The position numbers were made by a program, and so were the translations under genes. DNA of 64,000 nt from Amedibacterium intestinale (GTDB taxonomy: Bacteria; Bacillota_I; Bacilli_A; Erysipelotrichales; Erysipelotrichaceae), in NCBI RefSeq assembly GCF_010537335.1, contig NZ_AP019711.1, positions 2,046,001-2,110,000 of the forward strand. Reading direction: 5' to 3'. This document shows, one piece after another, positions 11,901-20,746 of this stretch (positions within the stretch are counted from its first letter, which is position 1; the number at the start of each line of letters is the position of its first letter). The notes below the pieces were generated by a model. The model ran no database searches and had not been told where the DNA came from. It was given only the letters and a program-made list of their open reading frames with translations.

Positions 11901-14747
11901 TTATTGCCTTGGTTCTGGGATGCGAAAACAGGTGATCCTGTAAAATCCGAAGATGAAAAACTTTATCATTGGAATACACAGGGAGGTACTAGCGAATGGG
12001 ATCTTCCTGATAGCTGGAAAGACTTAAAAGATGTTAAAGTTTATAAACTTACAGATTTGGGAAAAACAGAAGAAAAAACAGTACCAGTAAAAAATGGAAA
12101 AATTACATTAGAGGCTGAATCTGAAGTTCCTTATGTTGTATATAAAGGTGAAAAAGGAAATCTTGATATTACATGGAGTGAAGGAATGCATATCGTAGAT
12201 GCAGGATTCAACAGTGGTCATTTTGATGCATGGACAAAACAGGGAAGTGGAAAAGCAGAAATTGCGAAGAGTCAATACAGCAATCCAATGATGAAATTAA
12301 GTGGTGAAGTGTCAATGACACAGACATTGACAGATTTAACTCCAGGAAAGCAATATGCGGTATTGGTTGGTGTTGACAATCGAAGCGATGCGAAAGCCAA
12401 AATGACTGTTAAATCAGGCGATAAAGTATTAGATTCTAACTATACAACAAGATCAATTGCGAAAAATTATGTAAAAGCATATACACATAGCAATGCAAGT
12501 GCAACGGTTGATGGAAGTAGTTATTTCCAGCATATGTATGTACATTTTACAGCTCCACAATCAGGAGAAGTTACATTAACACTATCTCGTGATGCAGGAG
12601 AAGGAGCAACATACTTTGATGATGTACGTATTGTAGAAAATGAAGCTAAAAATATAACAAAAAATGCAGATGGTGAAGTTGTTAAATTTGAACAGGATTT
12701 TGAAAACAATGTACAGGGAATTTATCCATTTGTTGTTAGTGGAAGTGAAGGCGTAGAAGACAATCGTATTCACCTTTCTGAATTGCATGCCCCATATACA
12801 CAAGCTGGATGGGATGTAAAGAAAATGGATGATGTACTTGATGGAAACTGGTCTGTAAAAGTAAATGGATTAACACAGAAAAATAATCTAATTTATCAAA
12901 CAATTCCACAAAACTTCCGTTTTGAACCAGGTAAAAAATATAAAGTAAGCTTTGATTATCAAACAGGAAGCGAAGGAACCTATGCGGTTGCTGTTGGAAA
13001 TGGAGAATACAATGGCAATGTAGAATTAGATGAATTGCCTATGTCTATGGGTAAAGATAAAGATGGACATTATACAACAGAAATTATTGGAGATGCAAGT
13101 GGACAAACATGGTTTGGTATTTATTCCACAAATAAAGCTCCAGATTTACAGGGAACAAGTGGTTCAGCAGCAAACTTTGGCGGTTATAAAGAAATTGTAT
13201 TAGATAATGTCGTAATTGAACAGGTAAAAGAAACAATCAATGAAAGTAGTTTGAATGATTTAATCAAAGAAGCAGAATCAAAATATAATAAAACAGATTA
13301 TGAGCCAGAAGTATGGAATGCATTCCAAAAAGAAATCGCAAAAGCTCGTGTAGCTTTAGATAAGGATAACGTTACACAAGAAGATATTGAAGAAGCGTTC
13401 TATGCATTAAGAGGAGCAATAATACGAATGGATACATCTGCTGGTGTTGATGGAAGTGACGAATCTCGTGATATTGCGACAGATGGAATGAAAGCAACGG
13501 CTGGAAATGAACAAGCGACAACAGGTGATGAAGGCCCTGCAAAAAATGTACTAGATGGTGATGAAGGAACAATCTGGCATACAAGCTGGGGTGGAACTTC
13601 TCAAGATAACCAGTGGATTGATATTGCGTTGAAAGAACCAGCAACAGTTGCCGGATTAAGAATGATGCCACGTTCAAATGGAAATAATGGAGTTATTACA
13701 GAAGCGGAAATTTGGGTAAAAACAAAAGATAGCAAAGACTATACAAAAGTGAAAGAAGCTAAATTCGGTACGAAAGGATGGCAGGCTGTAAACTTTGATG
13801 CAGTTGAAAATGTAACGAATGTAAAAGTAAAAGCAACAAAAACAATTGGAGATACAACAAATAAATATGCATCAGCAGCAGAAATTCGTTTAATGGGAGA
13901 AAAGATTGACCAGCCAATCGTTGTTGATAAATCTGGATTAAAAGCTGCAATTGATGACGCTAAAAAATTAAATGAAAAAGATTATACTCCAGATTCTTGG
14001 AAAGTATTAGAAGAAAAATTAGAAAAAGCAGAAGTTGTAATGAAAGATGATAATGCTACAGATTATGATGTGTTATTAGCAACAGCAAATCTATCTGAAG
14101 CTATTCAGGCACTTGATCCTATTACAGAACCAGGGCCTGGAGAAGTAGATAAAACGGCATTGAACGATTTAATTAAACGAGCAGATTTAATTGATACAAC
14201 ACGTTATACAGAAGAAAGTGTAAATGTATTTAAAAAAGCATTGGCTGAAGCAAAAGAAATAAATGCAGATGAAAATGCTACACAAGAAAAAGTAGACAGT
14301 GCAAAAACTTCTTTGGAAAAAGCAATGAATGGATTGCAGTTAAAAGAAGAAACAAATGTAGATAAGACAGCATTAATGGATAAATTGTCTACAGCACTTC
14401 GCTTGGATAGTAAATACTATACTCCAGAAAGCTGGAAAGTGTTAGAAAATGCGATAGCAAATGCACAGAAAGTAATTGATAACGAAAAAGCAACACAGAA
14501 AGAAGTTAATGAAGCCTATGCTGCATTAGATAAAGCAATTACTTCTCTTGTATTAAAAGAACAAGGAACACTTCCAGAACAAAAACCAGAAAAACCATCA
14601 TCTGGGGATAAAGATAGTTCTATCGAAAACAAAGATGATGTAAAAACAGGTGTAGAAAGCAATACAAAAGGATTGTTGGCATTTGCCTTGTTATCTGGTG
14701 GAGCTATTGTTTCACTTCTTAAAAAAAGAAGAAAATTAAATGATTAA
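8916..14747 (+). CDS. Secreted endo-alpha-N-acetylgalactosaminidase (GH101)
   Basis: 1943 residues. Signal peptide: MKKKKQ, then a hydrophobic stretch, with cleavage near VSA-KE (~34). A concanavalin-like N-domain is followed by a carboxypeptidase-regulatory-like Ig domain at ~246-320. The GH101 core (~330-1100) has the nucleophile D784 in FVYVDIWGN and the acid/base E816 in RMATEWG; the 32-residue spacing equals that of the pneumococcal enzyme (D764/E796). It releases Gal-beta-1,3-GalNAc from serine/threonine of mucins. Galactose-binding-like modules follow, then FIVAR 1 at ~1442-1506, an F5/8C (CBM32-type) domain at ~1517-1663, and FIVAR 2-4 at ~1670-1735, 1744-1808 and 1815-1881. The C-terminus has a hydrophobic span and KKRRK but no LPxTG; VKTGV (1909-1913) is the only candidate sorting motif. 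RBS GAGGAGG. Confidence 0.95.
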   Translation: MKKKKQLLKVFNLTMAAAMVSTPVLSNIYTVSAKEQTVDTTKKKTKKQVVYEDGVYDEWKGQNVQEGDSSKVEDGWLHIVSAPGDRNNPGTNPYMTVNPNTFDFTKEGYFEFTMKSNNENTNIDNSDRFGIYLGYNTDHNGMYIGYDNGGWFWQKYKDGNGDWYQGTREAAPKKGVEYKVRVEWTADHKMSFKLNDKVIFDKEDFSGIFASMGNQIAIKAGSWGNSGSNILLKDIHYPGQKEAEKVNVTGKILDAEGNAIKDALVKAGSESVKTDISGNFEVSLQPGTYMVSVSAQGYETYTDEITVGRDGLNLGEIKLTKAPELVTETLSTPYMDVSINKNFPSVQKYVMKEGDLKNKTFYGQTSNINTIRINGEDIKLSADDVQFTVNEGKTQATYKMHVYNNKLNKEERTIDADITAVLSVKDDALSFEITDVKNKLNEKYTDENGKHIYAIQSIEIPNHSLISVNSDQKGANLKGAAMSSNTTISGDEYIEVNDKTASGNRDYMYAFISNDEMSAGLWSNAENEGRAVSVGVSGGSHNTRVMATTEEKDGHVSLGLSSTKWYWHREEKDSKGKWHLVQETANPQAKITIAGNINGDKEIDWQDGAVAFRDIMHNPYKSEDVPELVSYRIAMNFGGQAQNPFLTTLDNVKRVAMHTDGLGQSVLLKGYGNEGHDSGHPDYANIGQRIGGEKDMNTLMEKGAEYGARFGIHVNAGEMYPEAKAFNEDLVRRDANGNLRYGWNWIDQGIGIDSVYDLGTGSREKRFDELEEKVGQKLDFVYVDIWGNKTGGSDDSWQTRKLSKEINDNGWRMATEWGSANEYDSTFQHWATDLTYGGYTLKGENSEVMRFLRNHQKDSWVGDYPNYGGAAIAPLLGGYNMKDFEGWQGRNDYDAYIKNIYTHDLTTKFIQHHEIVDWEDGKSFTATNPDGKPYTWTPEMKITLKDGKDTLVLERGSDDPNDPAYRDRTMTLNGKVISKGAVSRGDTGAKGTETYLLPWFWDAKTGDPVKSEDEKLYHWNTQGGTSEWDLPDSWKDLKDVKVYKLTDLGKTEEKTVPVKNGKITLEAESEVPYVVYKGEKGNLDITWSEGMHIVDAGFNSGHFDAWTKQGSGKAEIAKSQYSNPMMKLSGEVSMTQTLTDLTPGKQYAVLVGVDNRSDAKAKMTVKSGDKVLDSNYTTRSIAKNYVKAYTHSNASATVDGSSYFQHMYVHFTAPQSGEVTLTLSRDAGEGATYFDDVRIVENEAKNITKNADGEVVKFEQDFENNVQGIYPFVVSGSEGVEDNRIHLSELHAPYTQAGWDVKKMDDVLDGNWSVKVNGLTQKNNLIYQTIPQNFRFEPGKKYKVSFDYQTGSEGTYAVAVGNGEYNGNVELDELPMSMGKDKDGHYTTEIIGDASGQTWFGIYSTNKAPDLQGTSGSAANFGGYKEIVLDNVVIEQVKETINESSLNDLIKEAESKYNKTDYEPEVWNAFQKEIAKARVALDKDNVTQEDIEEAFYALRGAIIRMDTSAGVDGSDESRDIATDGMKATAGNEQATTGDEGPAKNVLDGDEGTIWHTSWGGTSQDNQWIDIALKEPATVAGLRMMPRSNGNNGVITEAEIWVKTKDSKDYTKVKEAKFGTKGWQAVNFDAVENVTNVKVKATKTIGDTTNKYASAAEIRLMGEKIDQPIVVDKSGLKAAIDDAKKLNEKDYTPDSWKVLEEKLEKAEVVMKDDNATDYDVLLATANLSEAIQALDPITEPGPGEVDKTALNDLIKRADLIDTTRYTEESVNVFKKALAEAKEINADENATQEKVDSAKTSLEKAMNGLQLKEETNVDKTALMDKLSTALRLDSKYYTPESWKVLENAIANAQKVIDNEKATQKEVNEAYAALDKAITSLVLKEQGTLPEQKPEKPSSGDKDSSIENKDDVKTGVESNTKGLLAFALLSGGAIVSLLKKRRKLND

Positions 14748-14785
14748 TTCTTCTGCAATTGTCCTCTTTAAAACAGGCAGATGAA

Positions 14786-14826
14786 TAAAAAAGAAGCCGA
14801 TTCCGTAATGAGTCGGTTTCTTTTGT
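14786..14826. terminator. Bidirectional terminator between GH101 and the aminotransferase
   Basis: AAGAAGCCGA pairs with TCGGTTTCTT (one G-U) over a ~12-nt loop, with A-rich sequence before and T-rich sequence after, serving two convergent genes. Confidence 0.8.
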
Positions 14827-14833
14827 ATTAATA

Positions 14834-16012
14834 CTATTTATTTGCATGAAGTTTATCTAAAAACTTCTCAATACGATCTAATGCTTCTTTTATATGCTCA
14901 ATACTATATGCATAAGACACACGAATAAAACCTTCACCTGCTTCTCCAAAAGCAGTTCCCGGAACACAGGCAACATGCTGTTCCTGTAATAGTTTTTCAC
15001 AAAATTCATCACTTGTTAATCCAGTAGAGCGAATATCCGGAAAAATATAAAACGCCCCTTGTGGAAGATGTGTTGTTAACCCTAAACGATTAAATCCCTT
15101 GGTTATATAATTTCTTCTAGCAAGATAAGATTCACGCATTTCCTGCACATGGATATCTCCATTACGCATGGCATCAATTGCACCATATTGTGCAGGGGTA
15201 GAGGCTGACATAATGATATATTGATGAATTTTATTCATTGCCTTGATAAAAGTTTTATTTCCCAGGACATACCCTAATCTCCATCCGGTCATCGCATAGG
15301 CTTTTGAAAAACCACTAATGATAATAACCTGATCTTTGATTTCATCGAAATTAGCTAAAGAATAAAAACTATCATCATAGGTAAGTTCTGCATAAATTTC
15401 ATCGCTGATAACGATCAATTCATGTTCTTTAATAATTGGCACTAGTTTTTCATAATCTTCTTTTGTCATCACACCACCTGTTGGATTACTAGGAAAATTA
15501 ATCAATAAAACTTTTGATTTTGGTGTGATAGCAGCCAATAACTTTTCTGGTGTTAGTTTAAATTGATCTTTTTCCTCCAGCTGTACATAAACTGGCTTTG
15601 CTTTGCATAGCTGGACACCTGGAGTATAAGCTACATAGCTTGGCTGTGTTAAGATGACCTCATCATCGATATCTACAAAGGCACGTAAGGCAATATCGAT
15701 ACCTTCACTTCCTCCAACTGTAACAATTACATTATCATTTGGATTATACTCTAAATGAAATCTTCTCTTCATATAAGAACAGATTTCCTCACGTAAACTA
15801 AGAAGTCCCTGATTTGCGGTGTAATGTGTTTTTCCACTTTCGATAGAATAGATAGCTGCTTCTCGAATATGCCAAGGAGTATCAAAATCCGGTTCCCCTA
15901 CACCAAGAGAAATTACATTTTCCATATCATTCGCCAAATCAAAGAAACGACGAATTCCACTTGGTTTGATTGTACGAACCGTTTCACTTAAATAGGATTC
16001 ATAATCTCTCAT
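14834..16012 (-). CDS. PLP-dependent class I/II aminotransferase
   Basis: 392 residues, normal for fold-type I aminotransferases. SGFSKAYAMTGWRLGY holds the PLP lysine K237. NFPSNPTGG (with the conserved N) and ISDEIYAEL (with the D and Y that contact PLP) are in order. It resembles the Bacillus PatA/YugH and aspartate/methionine-type group; the exact substrate cannot be fixed from sequence alone. The start overlaps the stop of the upstream Lrp-type regulator by 4 nt (ATGA), so the two form a tight operon, a pairing common for amino-acid aminotransferases. Confidence 0.9.
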   Translation of the reverse strand: MRDYESYLSETVRTIKPSGIRRFFDLANDMENVISLGVGEPDFDTPWHIREAAIYSIESGKTHYTANQGLLSLREEICSYMKRRFHLEYNPNDNVIVTVGGSEGIDIALRAFVDIDDEVILTQPSYVAYTPGVQLCKAKPVYVQLEEKDQFKLTPEKLLAAITPKSKVLLINFPSNPTGGVMTKEDYEKLVPIIKEHELIVISDEIYAELTYDDSFYSLANFDEIKDQVIIISGFSKAYAMTGWRLGYVLGNKTFIKAMNKIHQYIIMSASTPAQYGAIDAMRNGDIHVQEMRESYLARRNYITKGFNRLGLTTHLPQGAFYIFPDIRSTGLTSDEFCEKLLQEQHVACVPGTAFGEAGEGFIRVSYAYSIEHIKEALDRIEKFLDKLHANK

Positions 16013-16506
16013 GGTGTCACAACCAACCTTTTTTCAGCTCTATCCTCTTCATCAAAAATAACACCATTGATTTTATATTGTTTTAATACAAAAAAAGTAG
16101 AAGTGGAGGTAACATGGTCGGTAGTAGCCAGTTTTGCGCCAACAAAATTAGATATTTCCTGCATTGTCTTTCCATAGATAATTACAATGAATTCACTTTT
16201 ACCACTCATTAAATACATCGTATCCACTTCTGGATAACGATAAATATTTCTCGCAATGCGATCGTATCCATAATCTCTTTCAGGGGCGACCTCTACTTCA
16301 ATCATAGCCATAACTTTATCTTTGTTTGTTTTATCCCAGTTAATGATTGTATGATAACCACATATAATTTTTTTCTTTTCCATATCCTTCATGGTATGGA
16401 TAACACTTTCTTCATCTTCTAATAAGATGTCCGCAAGATCTCTAGTATCATATCTTGCGTTTGTCTCTAATAAAGACAACAGCATTTCTTTATTCATAGC
16501 ATTCAC
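16009..16506 (-). CDS. Lrp/AsnC-family transcriptional regulator
   Basis: 165 residues: an N-terminal winged HTH (~1-60, with TRDLADILLEDEESVIHTMK) and a C-terminal RAM-type ligand domain (KVMAMIEVEV..., EVDTMYLMSGKSEFIVII...). First gene of a two-gene operon with the aminotransferase, so it probably senses an amino acid handled by that enzyme and controls its own promoter. RBS GAAGGTG lies upstream on the minus strand. Confidence 0.88.
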   Translation of the reverse strand: MNAMNKEMLLSLLETNARYDTRDLADILLEDEESVIHTMKDMEKKKIICGYHTIINWDKTNKDKVMAMIEVEVAPERDYGYDRIARNIYRYPEVDTMYLMSGKSEFIVIIYGKTMQEISNFVGAKLATTDHVTSTSTFFVLKQYKINGVIFDEEDRAEKRLVVTP

Positions 16507-16869
16507 CTTCTTTAAATATATTGTCTATATTTTACTCCTTGCAATACAATTAGTAAATATAAAACATAAGGTTTCATACGATAATAGGATATGTAAGATA
16601 TAGAAGAATAATGAATGTAGATAGAGACAAGACTTGAAAAGATAGATATACTATAAAATGCCAAACAAAGAATGAAAACGCTTAAATAGTTATTGAAAAA
16701 AATCAAAATAGTTGTAAAATGTAATTGTAAATATCACATTAAGTATAAATCCTAGAAGAGGGATATTTGGCTGATATGCCTTTTATTTTTTATAATAGAA
16801 GAAAGGGACATTTACATAGTTTTTATAAACGAAAAGTATGAACATCGACTGGGAGAGGAGGAAAAAACT
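16507..16869 (+). promoter_or_regulatory. Divergent intergenic region with promoter and cre-like site
   Basis: 363 bp between the Lrp gene (minus) and the gene at 16870. TTGGCT (16767-16772), an 18-bp spacer and TATAAT (16791-16796) form a promoter for 16870. ATGAAAACGCTTAAA (16672-16686) is cre-like with one mismatch to the consensus. GGGAGAGGAGG precedes the start at 16870. Nothing else is evident. Confidence 0.5.
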
Positions 16870-17709
16870 ATGGCAATCTATGATATATTATATGAGGTGA
16901 AGGATAAAAGAGAAGAGGATAGCGGAATCAGTGATTTTAATGGATTTTTAGAAGACTACCTTTCCATCATTGAAACAAATGAAGAAATGAAAGAAACGAA
17001 AGAAGTTTTACAGGCTTTATTTGAAGAAGATAATGATTTACGAATTGTATGTAACTTAAGATTAAATATAAATAAAGATGCAATTGCAAATCAGATTATT
17101 CGATATAAAGATGCATTTAAACTTCCTAAAGAAACAATATGCTGTCCATATATCGTATATGGAAATTTTGACGGAGAGCAAAAAGCATTAATTTTAACAA
17201 TAGGGGATAAAGAAGAATACATACTTGCAAAGGCACTTTACTATGTCATTAGTGAACCAGAAAATGAGTATGAAGGAACTAGAAATGAAATTATAGCCAT
17301 GAGTGTTTCAAAGGAAACGATTAGTAGAATGCTGGAGAGTGTAACAGCCTTTTTCCATCAGCGTAGAAAAGCTGGTATTGTACAAAGACAACTGGATTCC
17401 ATCGTTTTTGACAGTTATGATGAAATGTATGAAATGGCAAATGCAATGGCACAGGAACAAAAAGAACATATAAAAGATATCTTATTAGCAAGTGAAGATA
17501 AAGAAACTGCAATTTATCAAATCATTGTAAAATGGTTTTTGATGAAGAAATTTTCTTATGTGCAATATATGATGGATAAAAATACATTGCATAAATTATA
17601 TGAAGGAAATGTGAAAAAACAACGTCAAGTCGCAAAAGAGAAAAGTGATGCAATCTGTTTTATTTCTCTGAGTGAACTCTGGAAACTAACAAAAGAACTA
17701 GATCATTAG
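16870..17709 (+). CDS. Conserved hypothetical protein, 279 aa
   Basis: I do not recognise the family. It is soluble (no signal peptide or membrane span), acidic, and predicted mainly helical, with a mixed central part (LIVNLRLNINKDAIANQ-type region, then IVYGNFDGEQKALILTI). The N-terminus MAIYDILYEVKDKREEDSG is polar. The start is well supported by GGGAGAGGAGG. It is alone between two regulated regions: upstream a promoter, downstream the PTS promoter at 17831. No partner gene or motif points to a function. Confidence 0.6.
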   Translation: MAIYDILYEVKDKREEDSGISDFNGFLEDYLSIIETNEEMKETKEVLQALFEEDNDLRIVCNLRLNINKDAIANQIIRYKDAFKLPKETICCPYIVYGNFDGEQKALILTIGDKEEYILAKALYYVISEPENEYEGTRNEIIAMSVSKETISRMLESVTAFFHQRRKAGIVQRQLDSIVFDSYDEMYEMANAMAQEQKEHIKDILLASEDKETAIYQIIVKWFLMKKFSYVQYMMDKNTLHKLYEGNVKKQRQVAKEKSDAICFISLSELWKLTKELDH

Positions 17710-17830
17710 AAGGTGTCGAAAGATGATAGTCTAAATATAATAAAATGTTTTCTAATTCGATTTTAGAATTATACACTGTATCATTAAAATAAGGTAACGA
17801 AATAGGATTTAGAAAGAATAAAAAAAAGCG

Positions 17831-17859
17831 TTGACATTTGGAATCGTTTTCATTATACT
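17831..17859 (+). promoter_or_regulatory. Sigma-A promoter with an internal perfect cre site
   Basis: TTGACA (17831-17836), a 17-bp spacer, and TATACT (17854-17859). The spacer contains TTGGAATCGTTTTCA (17838-17852), which fits every fixed position of the CcpA consensus WTGNAANCGNWNNCW. CcpA bound between -35 and -10 would block RNA polymerase, giving glucose repression of the bgl-type PTS operon. Confidence 0.88.
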
Positions 17860-17874
17860 TTATATTGTAAGATA

Positions 17875-17953
17875 GGTTTGTTACTCAAAGGTTCTTTGAG
17901 GCTTGTCCTAAAATGACTTTAGTTTTTTTAGGATGGCTTTAAGGAACCTTTTT
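17875..17953 (+). promoter_or_regulatory. RAT antiterminator overlapping a terminator (LicT/BglG leader)
   Basis: GGTTTGTTACT, a hairpin CTCAAAG-GTT-CTTTGAG, then AGGCTTGTCC (17875-17908) follow the ribonucleic antiterminator layout recognised by BglG/LicT/SacT proteins. Its 3' part is also the 5' arm of a longer imperfect terminator stem: AAAGGTTC (from 17887) pairs with GAACCTTT (to ~17951), ending in T5. The two folds exclude each other. In the presence of the sugar, the antiterminator encoded at 18448 should bind and allow transcription of 17972-22198. Confidence 0.88.
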
Positions 17954-17971
17954 AAATATTAGGAGGTATTT

Positions 17972-18451
17972 ATGTTTGGATTATTTAGAAATAAAAAAAT
18001 GGATTTGTATGCTCCAGTTAAAGGTGAATGCATAGCAATAGAAGATGTACCAGATCCAGTTTTTTCAAATAAGTTATTAGGTGATGGAATTGCATTTAAA
18101 CCATTAAACAATACAATTTCTTCTCCTTGTGATGGAACTATTACTATGGTTGCAGAAACAAAACATGCTCTAGGTTTAAAAGCTAAAAATGGCACAGAAA
18201 TTATGATACATGTAGGGTTAGATACTGTTAATTATAATGGTAAAGGTTTTAAATGTTTTGTTTCAAATAATCAGAAAGTAAAAAAAGGACAAAAGTTGAT
18301 TGAAGTAGACTTAGATTTTTTTAGAAAAGAAAATGCAAATCTAACTACTCCAATGGTTATCATTACTAAAGATATTAATTTAACAATTATTTCAAATAAA
18401 GGAATTGTTGATAATGATTCTGTAGTAGTTAAGTTAGGTGATGAAATGTGA
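17972..18451 (+). CDS. PTS glucose-type IIA component
   Basis: 159 residues, a complete stand-alone Crr-type IIA. KHALGLKAKNG holds the helper H65 and MIHVGLDTV the phosphorylated H80. PVKGEC and SPCDGTI are the usual barrel motifs. First gene after the RAT leader, with RBS TAGGAGGT. It feeds phosphate to the IIBC permease at 19333, which lacks a IIA domain. Its stop overlaps the GTG start of the antiterminator by 4 nt. Confidence 0.93.
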   Translation: MFGLFRNKKMDLYAPVKGECIAIEDVPDPVFSNKLLGDGIAFKPLNNTISSPCDGTITMVAETKHALGLKAKNGTEIMIHVGLDTVNYNGKGFKCFVSNNQKVKKGQKLIEVDLDFFRKENANLTTPMVIITKDINLTIISNKGIVDNDSVVVKLGDEM

Positions 18452-19266
18452 AAGTAATAAAAAACATTAATAATAATGTCTCTTTATGTATAGATTCTAA
18501 AGGAAGAGAGGTCGTAGCTTTTGGGAAAGGTATAGGTTTCATAAGACCCCCTTATGAAATCCCTTTGGAAAAGATTGATAGGACTTTTTATAGTCATAAT
18601 ATATCTGATTATAGTGTATTAGAAGAAATACCGGTTAATGTCATAGAGGTAAGCATTAAAATTGTTGAAGAACTAGAGAAAAGTTTAAATGTAACAATGT
18701 TATCAAGCGCAGCATTATCCATTGCGGATCATATTAATTTTGCTATTAAACGTAATGTAGAGAATGTAAAAATGGAGATGCCAATTCAAGAAGATTTAAA
18801 ACTGTTATATCCTAAAGAAATTCTTTATGCTGAAAAAGCACTTAAAACAATTAAAGAATATACTGGCTATGATTTACCGACACAGGAAGTTGGAACTCTA
18901 GCATTGCATTTTATAAATAGCCAAATAAAAAAATATAGCGACTGTTCAATTGATTCAGAAGAATTAGTTCATCAAATTAGGAGTATTTTAGAAAAAGTAT
19001 ATAAAATAAAGATAGATGTAAATAGTTTTAATTATTCTAGATTTGTTACTCATATGGATTATTTAATTAAACGCATTATCAAAAATGAACAAATAGATAG
19101 CGATAATGAAAAAATGTATGATGAAATAAAAAAGAGATTTGAAAAAGCATATGAATGTACCTTACTCATTGAACAAGTTTTTGATGAAAAACTACAAAGA
19201 AAGTTGAACAAAGAAGAACGTTTATATCTCATGTTACACATTAATAGAATGTGTACACGAGTATAA
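18448..19266 (+). CDS. BglG/LicT-family transcriptional antiterminator
   Basis: 272 residues from GTG 18448. It has an N-terminal CAT RNA-binding domain (~1-55, MKVIKNINNNVSLCID, EVVAFGKGIGF), then two PRD domains with their regulatory histidines: H95 (ADHINF) and H154 (LALHF) in PRD1, H202 (VTHMD) and H264 (MLHIN) in PRD2. It is modulated by phosphorylation from HPr and the cognate PTS. The RAT site sits in the leader of its own operon (17875), so it is autoregulated. Having it as the second gene, between IIA and IIBC, is less usual than first. Confidence 0.93.
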   Translation: MKVIKNINNNVSLCIDSKGREVVAFGKGIGFIRPPYEIPLEKIDRTFYSHNISDYSVLEEIPVNVIEVSIKIVEELEKSLNVTMLSSAALSIADHINFAIKRNVENVKMEMPIQEDLKLLYPKEILYAEKALKTIKEYTGYDLPTQEVGTLALHFINSQIKKYSDCSIDSEELVHQIRSILEKVYKIKIDVNSFNYSRFVTHMDYLIKRIIKNEQIDSDNEKMYDEIKKRFEKAYECTLLIEQVFDEKLQRKLNKEERLYLMLHINRMCTRV

Positions 19267-19332
19267 TATACGGTTTGTATAATAGGTGGCCAATATTAAA
19301 CAACCAAAATTATAGAATGGGAGGATAAGTAA

Positions 19333-20733
19333 ATGAAAGATTATAACGCATTAGCTAAGTCTATTCTAGAAAATGTTGGTGGTAAAAAAAATATCACTAA
19401 TGCAATGCATTGTTATACACGATTACGTTTAAATTTTAAGGATACAGGATTGGTAAATTTAGATGCTATCAAAGAGTTAGATGTTATTGGAGCACAGTTT
19501 ACAGGAGAACAGCTTCAAATTATTATAGGAAATGAGATCAATGAAGTTTATGATGCATTTATAAAATTAACAGGACTTAATAAAAGTGAAATCATAGAAG
19601 AAAATTTAGATAAAAAAAATGATGAAGTTAAAAAGAAAAGAAAGACAATTAAAGGAATATTTTCAGCAATTGTCGATGGTATAGTAGGTTGTATGGTACC
19701 AATATTACCTATGCTTATAGCATCAGGATTATTAAAAGCTATTGTATTAGTCATCCAACAATTTGAATGGCTAGATGTTAACTCTCCGACTTTAATAACT
19801 TTGAGTTTTGTAGCAGATTCAGCATTCTATTTTATGCCAGTAATTATAGGTGGATTTGCTGCTAAAAAATTTGGAGCAAATATAGCGTTAGGAGGAATGA
19901 TAGGAGCTGCTTTAATACACCCTTCATTCATTTCAGCAGTAAATGAAGGGACATCTTTAAGTGTTTTTGGATTACCTATTTATCCTGCATCCTATAGCAG
20001 TACTGTTGTTCCGGTTATTCTATCTGTATGGGTAATGAGCTATGTTGAAAAAGTAATTTCAAAGTATAGTCCAAAATCTATAAGAACCGTTCTAGAACCT
20101 GTTTTAACATTACTAATTATGACACCATTGACATTTTGTCTTTTAGCACCAATAGGTACTATGTTATCTTCTGGTTTTGCAAGCTTAGTTACAACATTTT
20201 ACAATACTTTTGGGTTTATAGCAGTAGCATTATTATCTGCATTTATTCCTTGGGTAGTTATGGTTGGTATGCATGTTGGAACTGTACCAATTGCTATTAG
20301 TCAAATTGCAGAAACAGGAATTGATCCAATAATGATGCCATCATTCTTTATTGCAAATTTTGGTCAAGGTGGAGCGTGTTTAGCGGTTGGAGTAAAAACT
20401 AAAGATTCAAAATTAAAATCATTTGCATTTAGTAGTGCTTTCTCTGATATCGTTCCAGGAATCAGTGAACCAGGAATGTATGGTATTACATTAAGATATA
20501 AAACACCAATGATTGGAGCCATGATAGGCAGTGGATTTGGAGGATTATATTATGGATTAATGCATGTTGGAACTTTGGCATTTTTGCCACCTAATCTATT
20601 CCAATTAACTGCATATGTAGGTGAAGGTGCTCTTGCAAATAATTTGATTCATGCCTGCATAGGAGTCGTAATTACATTAATAGTTTCATTTATAGCAACA
20701 TTTATTTTATATAAGCCAGAAAAGGTAAAATAG
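19333..20733 (+). CDS. PTS beta-glucoside-type IIBC permease
   Basis: 466 residues. IIB domain at ~1-90 with the phosphorylated C27 in AMHCYTRLR. The IIC domain (~105-460) has about ten hydrophobic segments, with MVPILPMLIASG and the GISEPGMYGI motif of the glucose/sucrose/beta-glucoside superfamily. The C-terminal IIA domain found in BglF-type proteins is absent, and the separate IIA at 17972 replaces it. Imports and phosphorylates a beta-glucoside at the membrane. RBS GGGAGGA, and 13 bp separate it from the GH1 gene. Confidence 0.93.
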   Translation: MKDYNALAKSILENVGGKKNITNAMHCYTRLRLNFKDTGLVNLDAIKELDVIGAQFTGEQLQIIIGNEINEVYDAFIKLTGLNKSEIIEENLDKKNDEVKKKRKTIKGIFSAIVDGIVGCMVPILPMLIASGLLKAIVLVIQQFEWLDVNSPTLITLSFVADSAFYFMPVIIGGFAAKKFGANIALGGMIGAALIHPSFISAVNEGTSLSVFGLPIYPASYSSTVVPVILSVWVMSYVEKVISKYSPKSIRTVLEPVLTLLIMTPLTFCLLAPIGTMLSSGFASLVTTFYNTFGFIAVALLSAFIPWVVMVGMHVGTVPIAISQIAETGIDPIMMPSFFIANFGQGGACLAVGVKTKDSKLKSFAFSSAFSDIVPGISEPGMYGITLRYKTPMIGAMIGSGFGGLYYGLMHVGTLAFLPPNLFQLTAYVGEGALANNLIHACIGVVITLIVSFIATFILYKPEKVK

Positions 20734-20746
20734 GAGGTAAAAAGTC

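Noticed and set aside
14570..14747. LPxTG sortase anchor on GH101
   Set aside because: No LPxTG. LPEQK near the C-terminus is too far from the hydrophobic span and lacks T-G.
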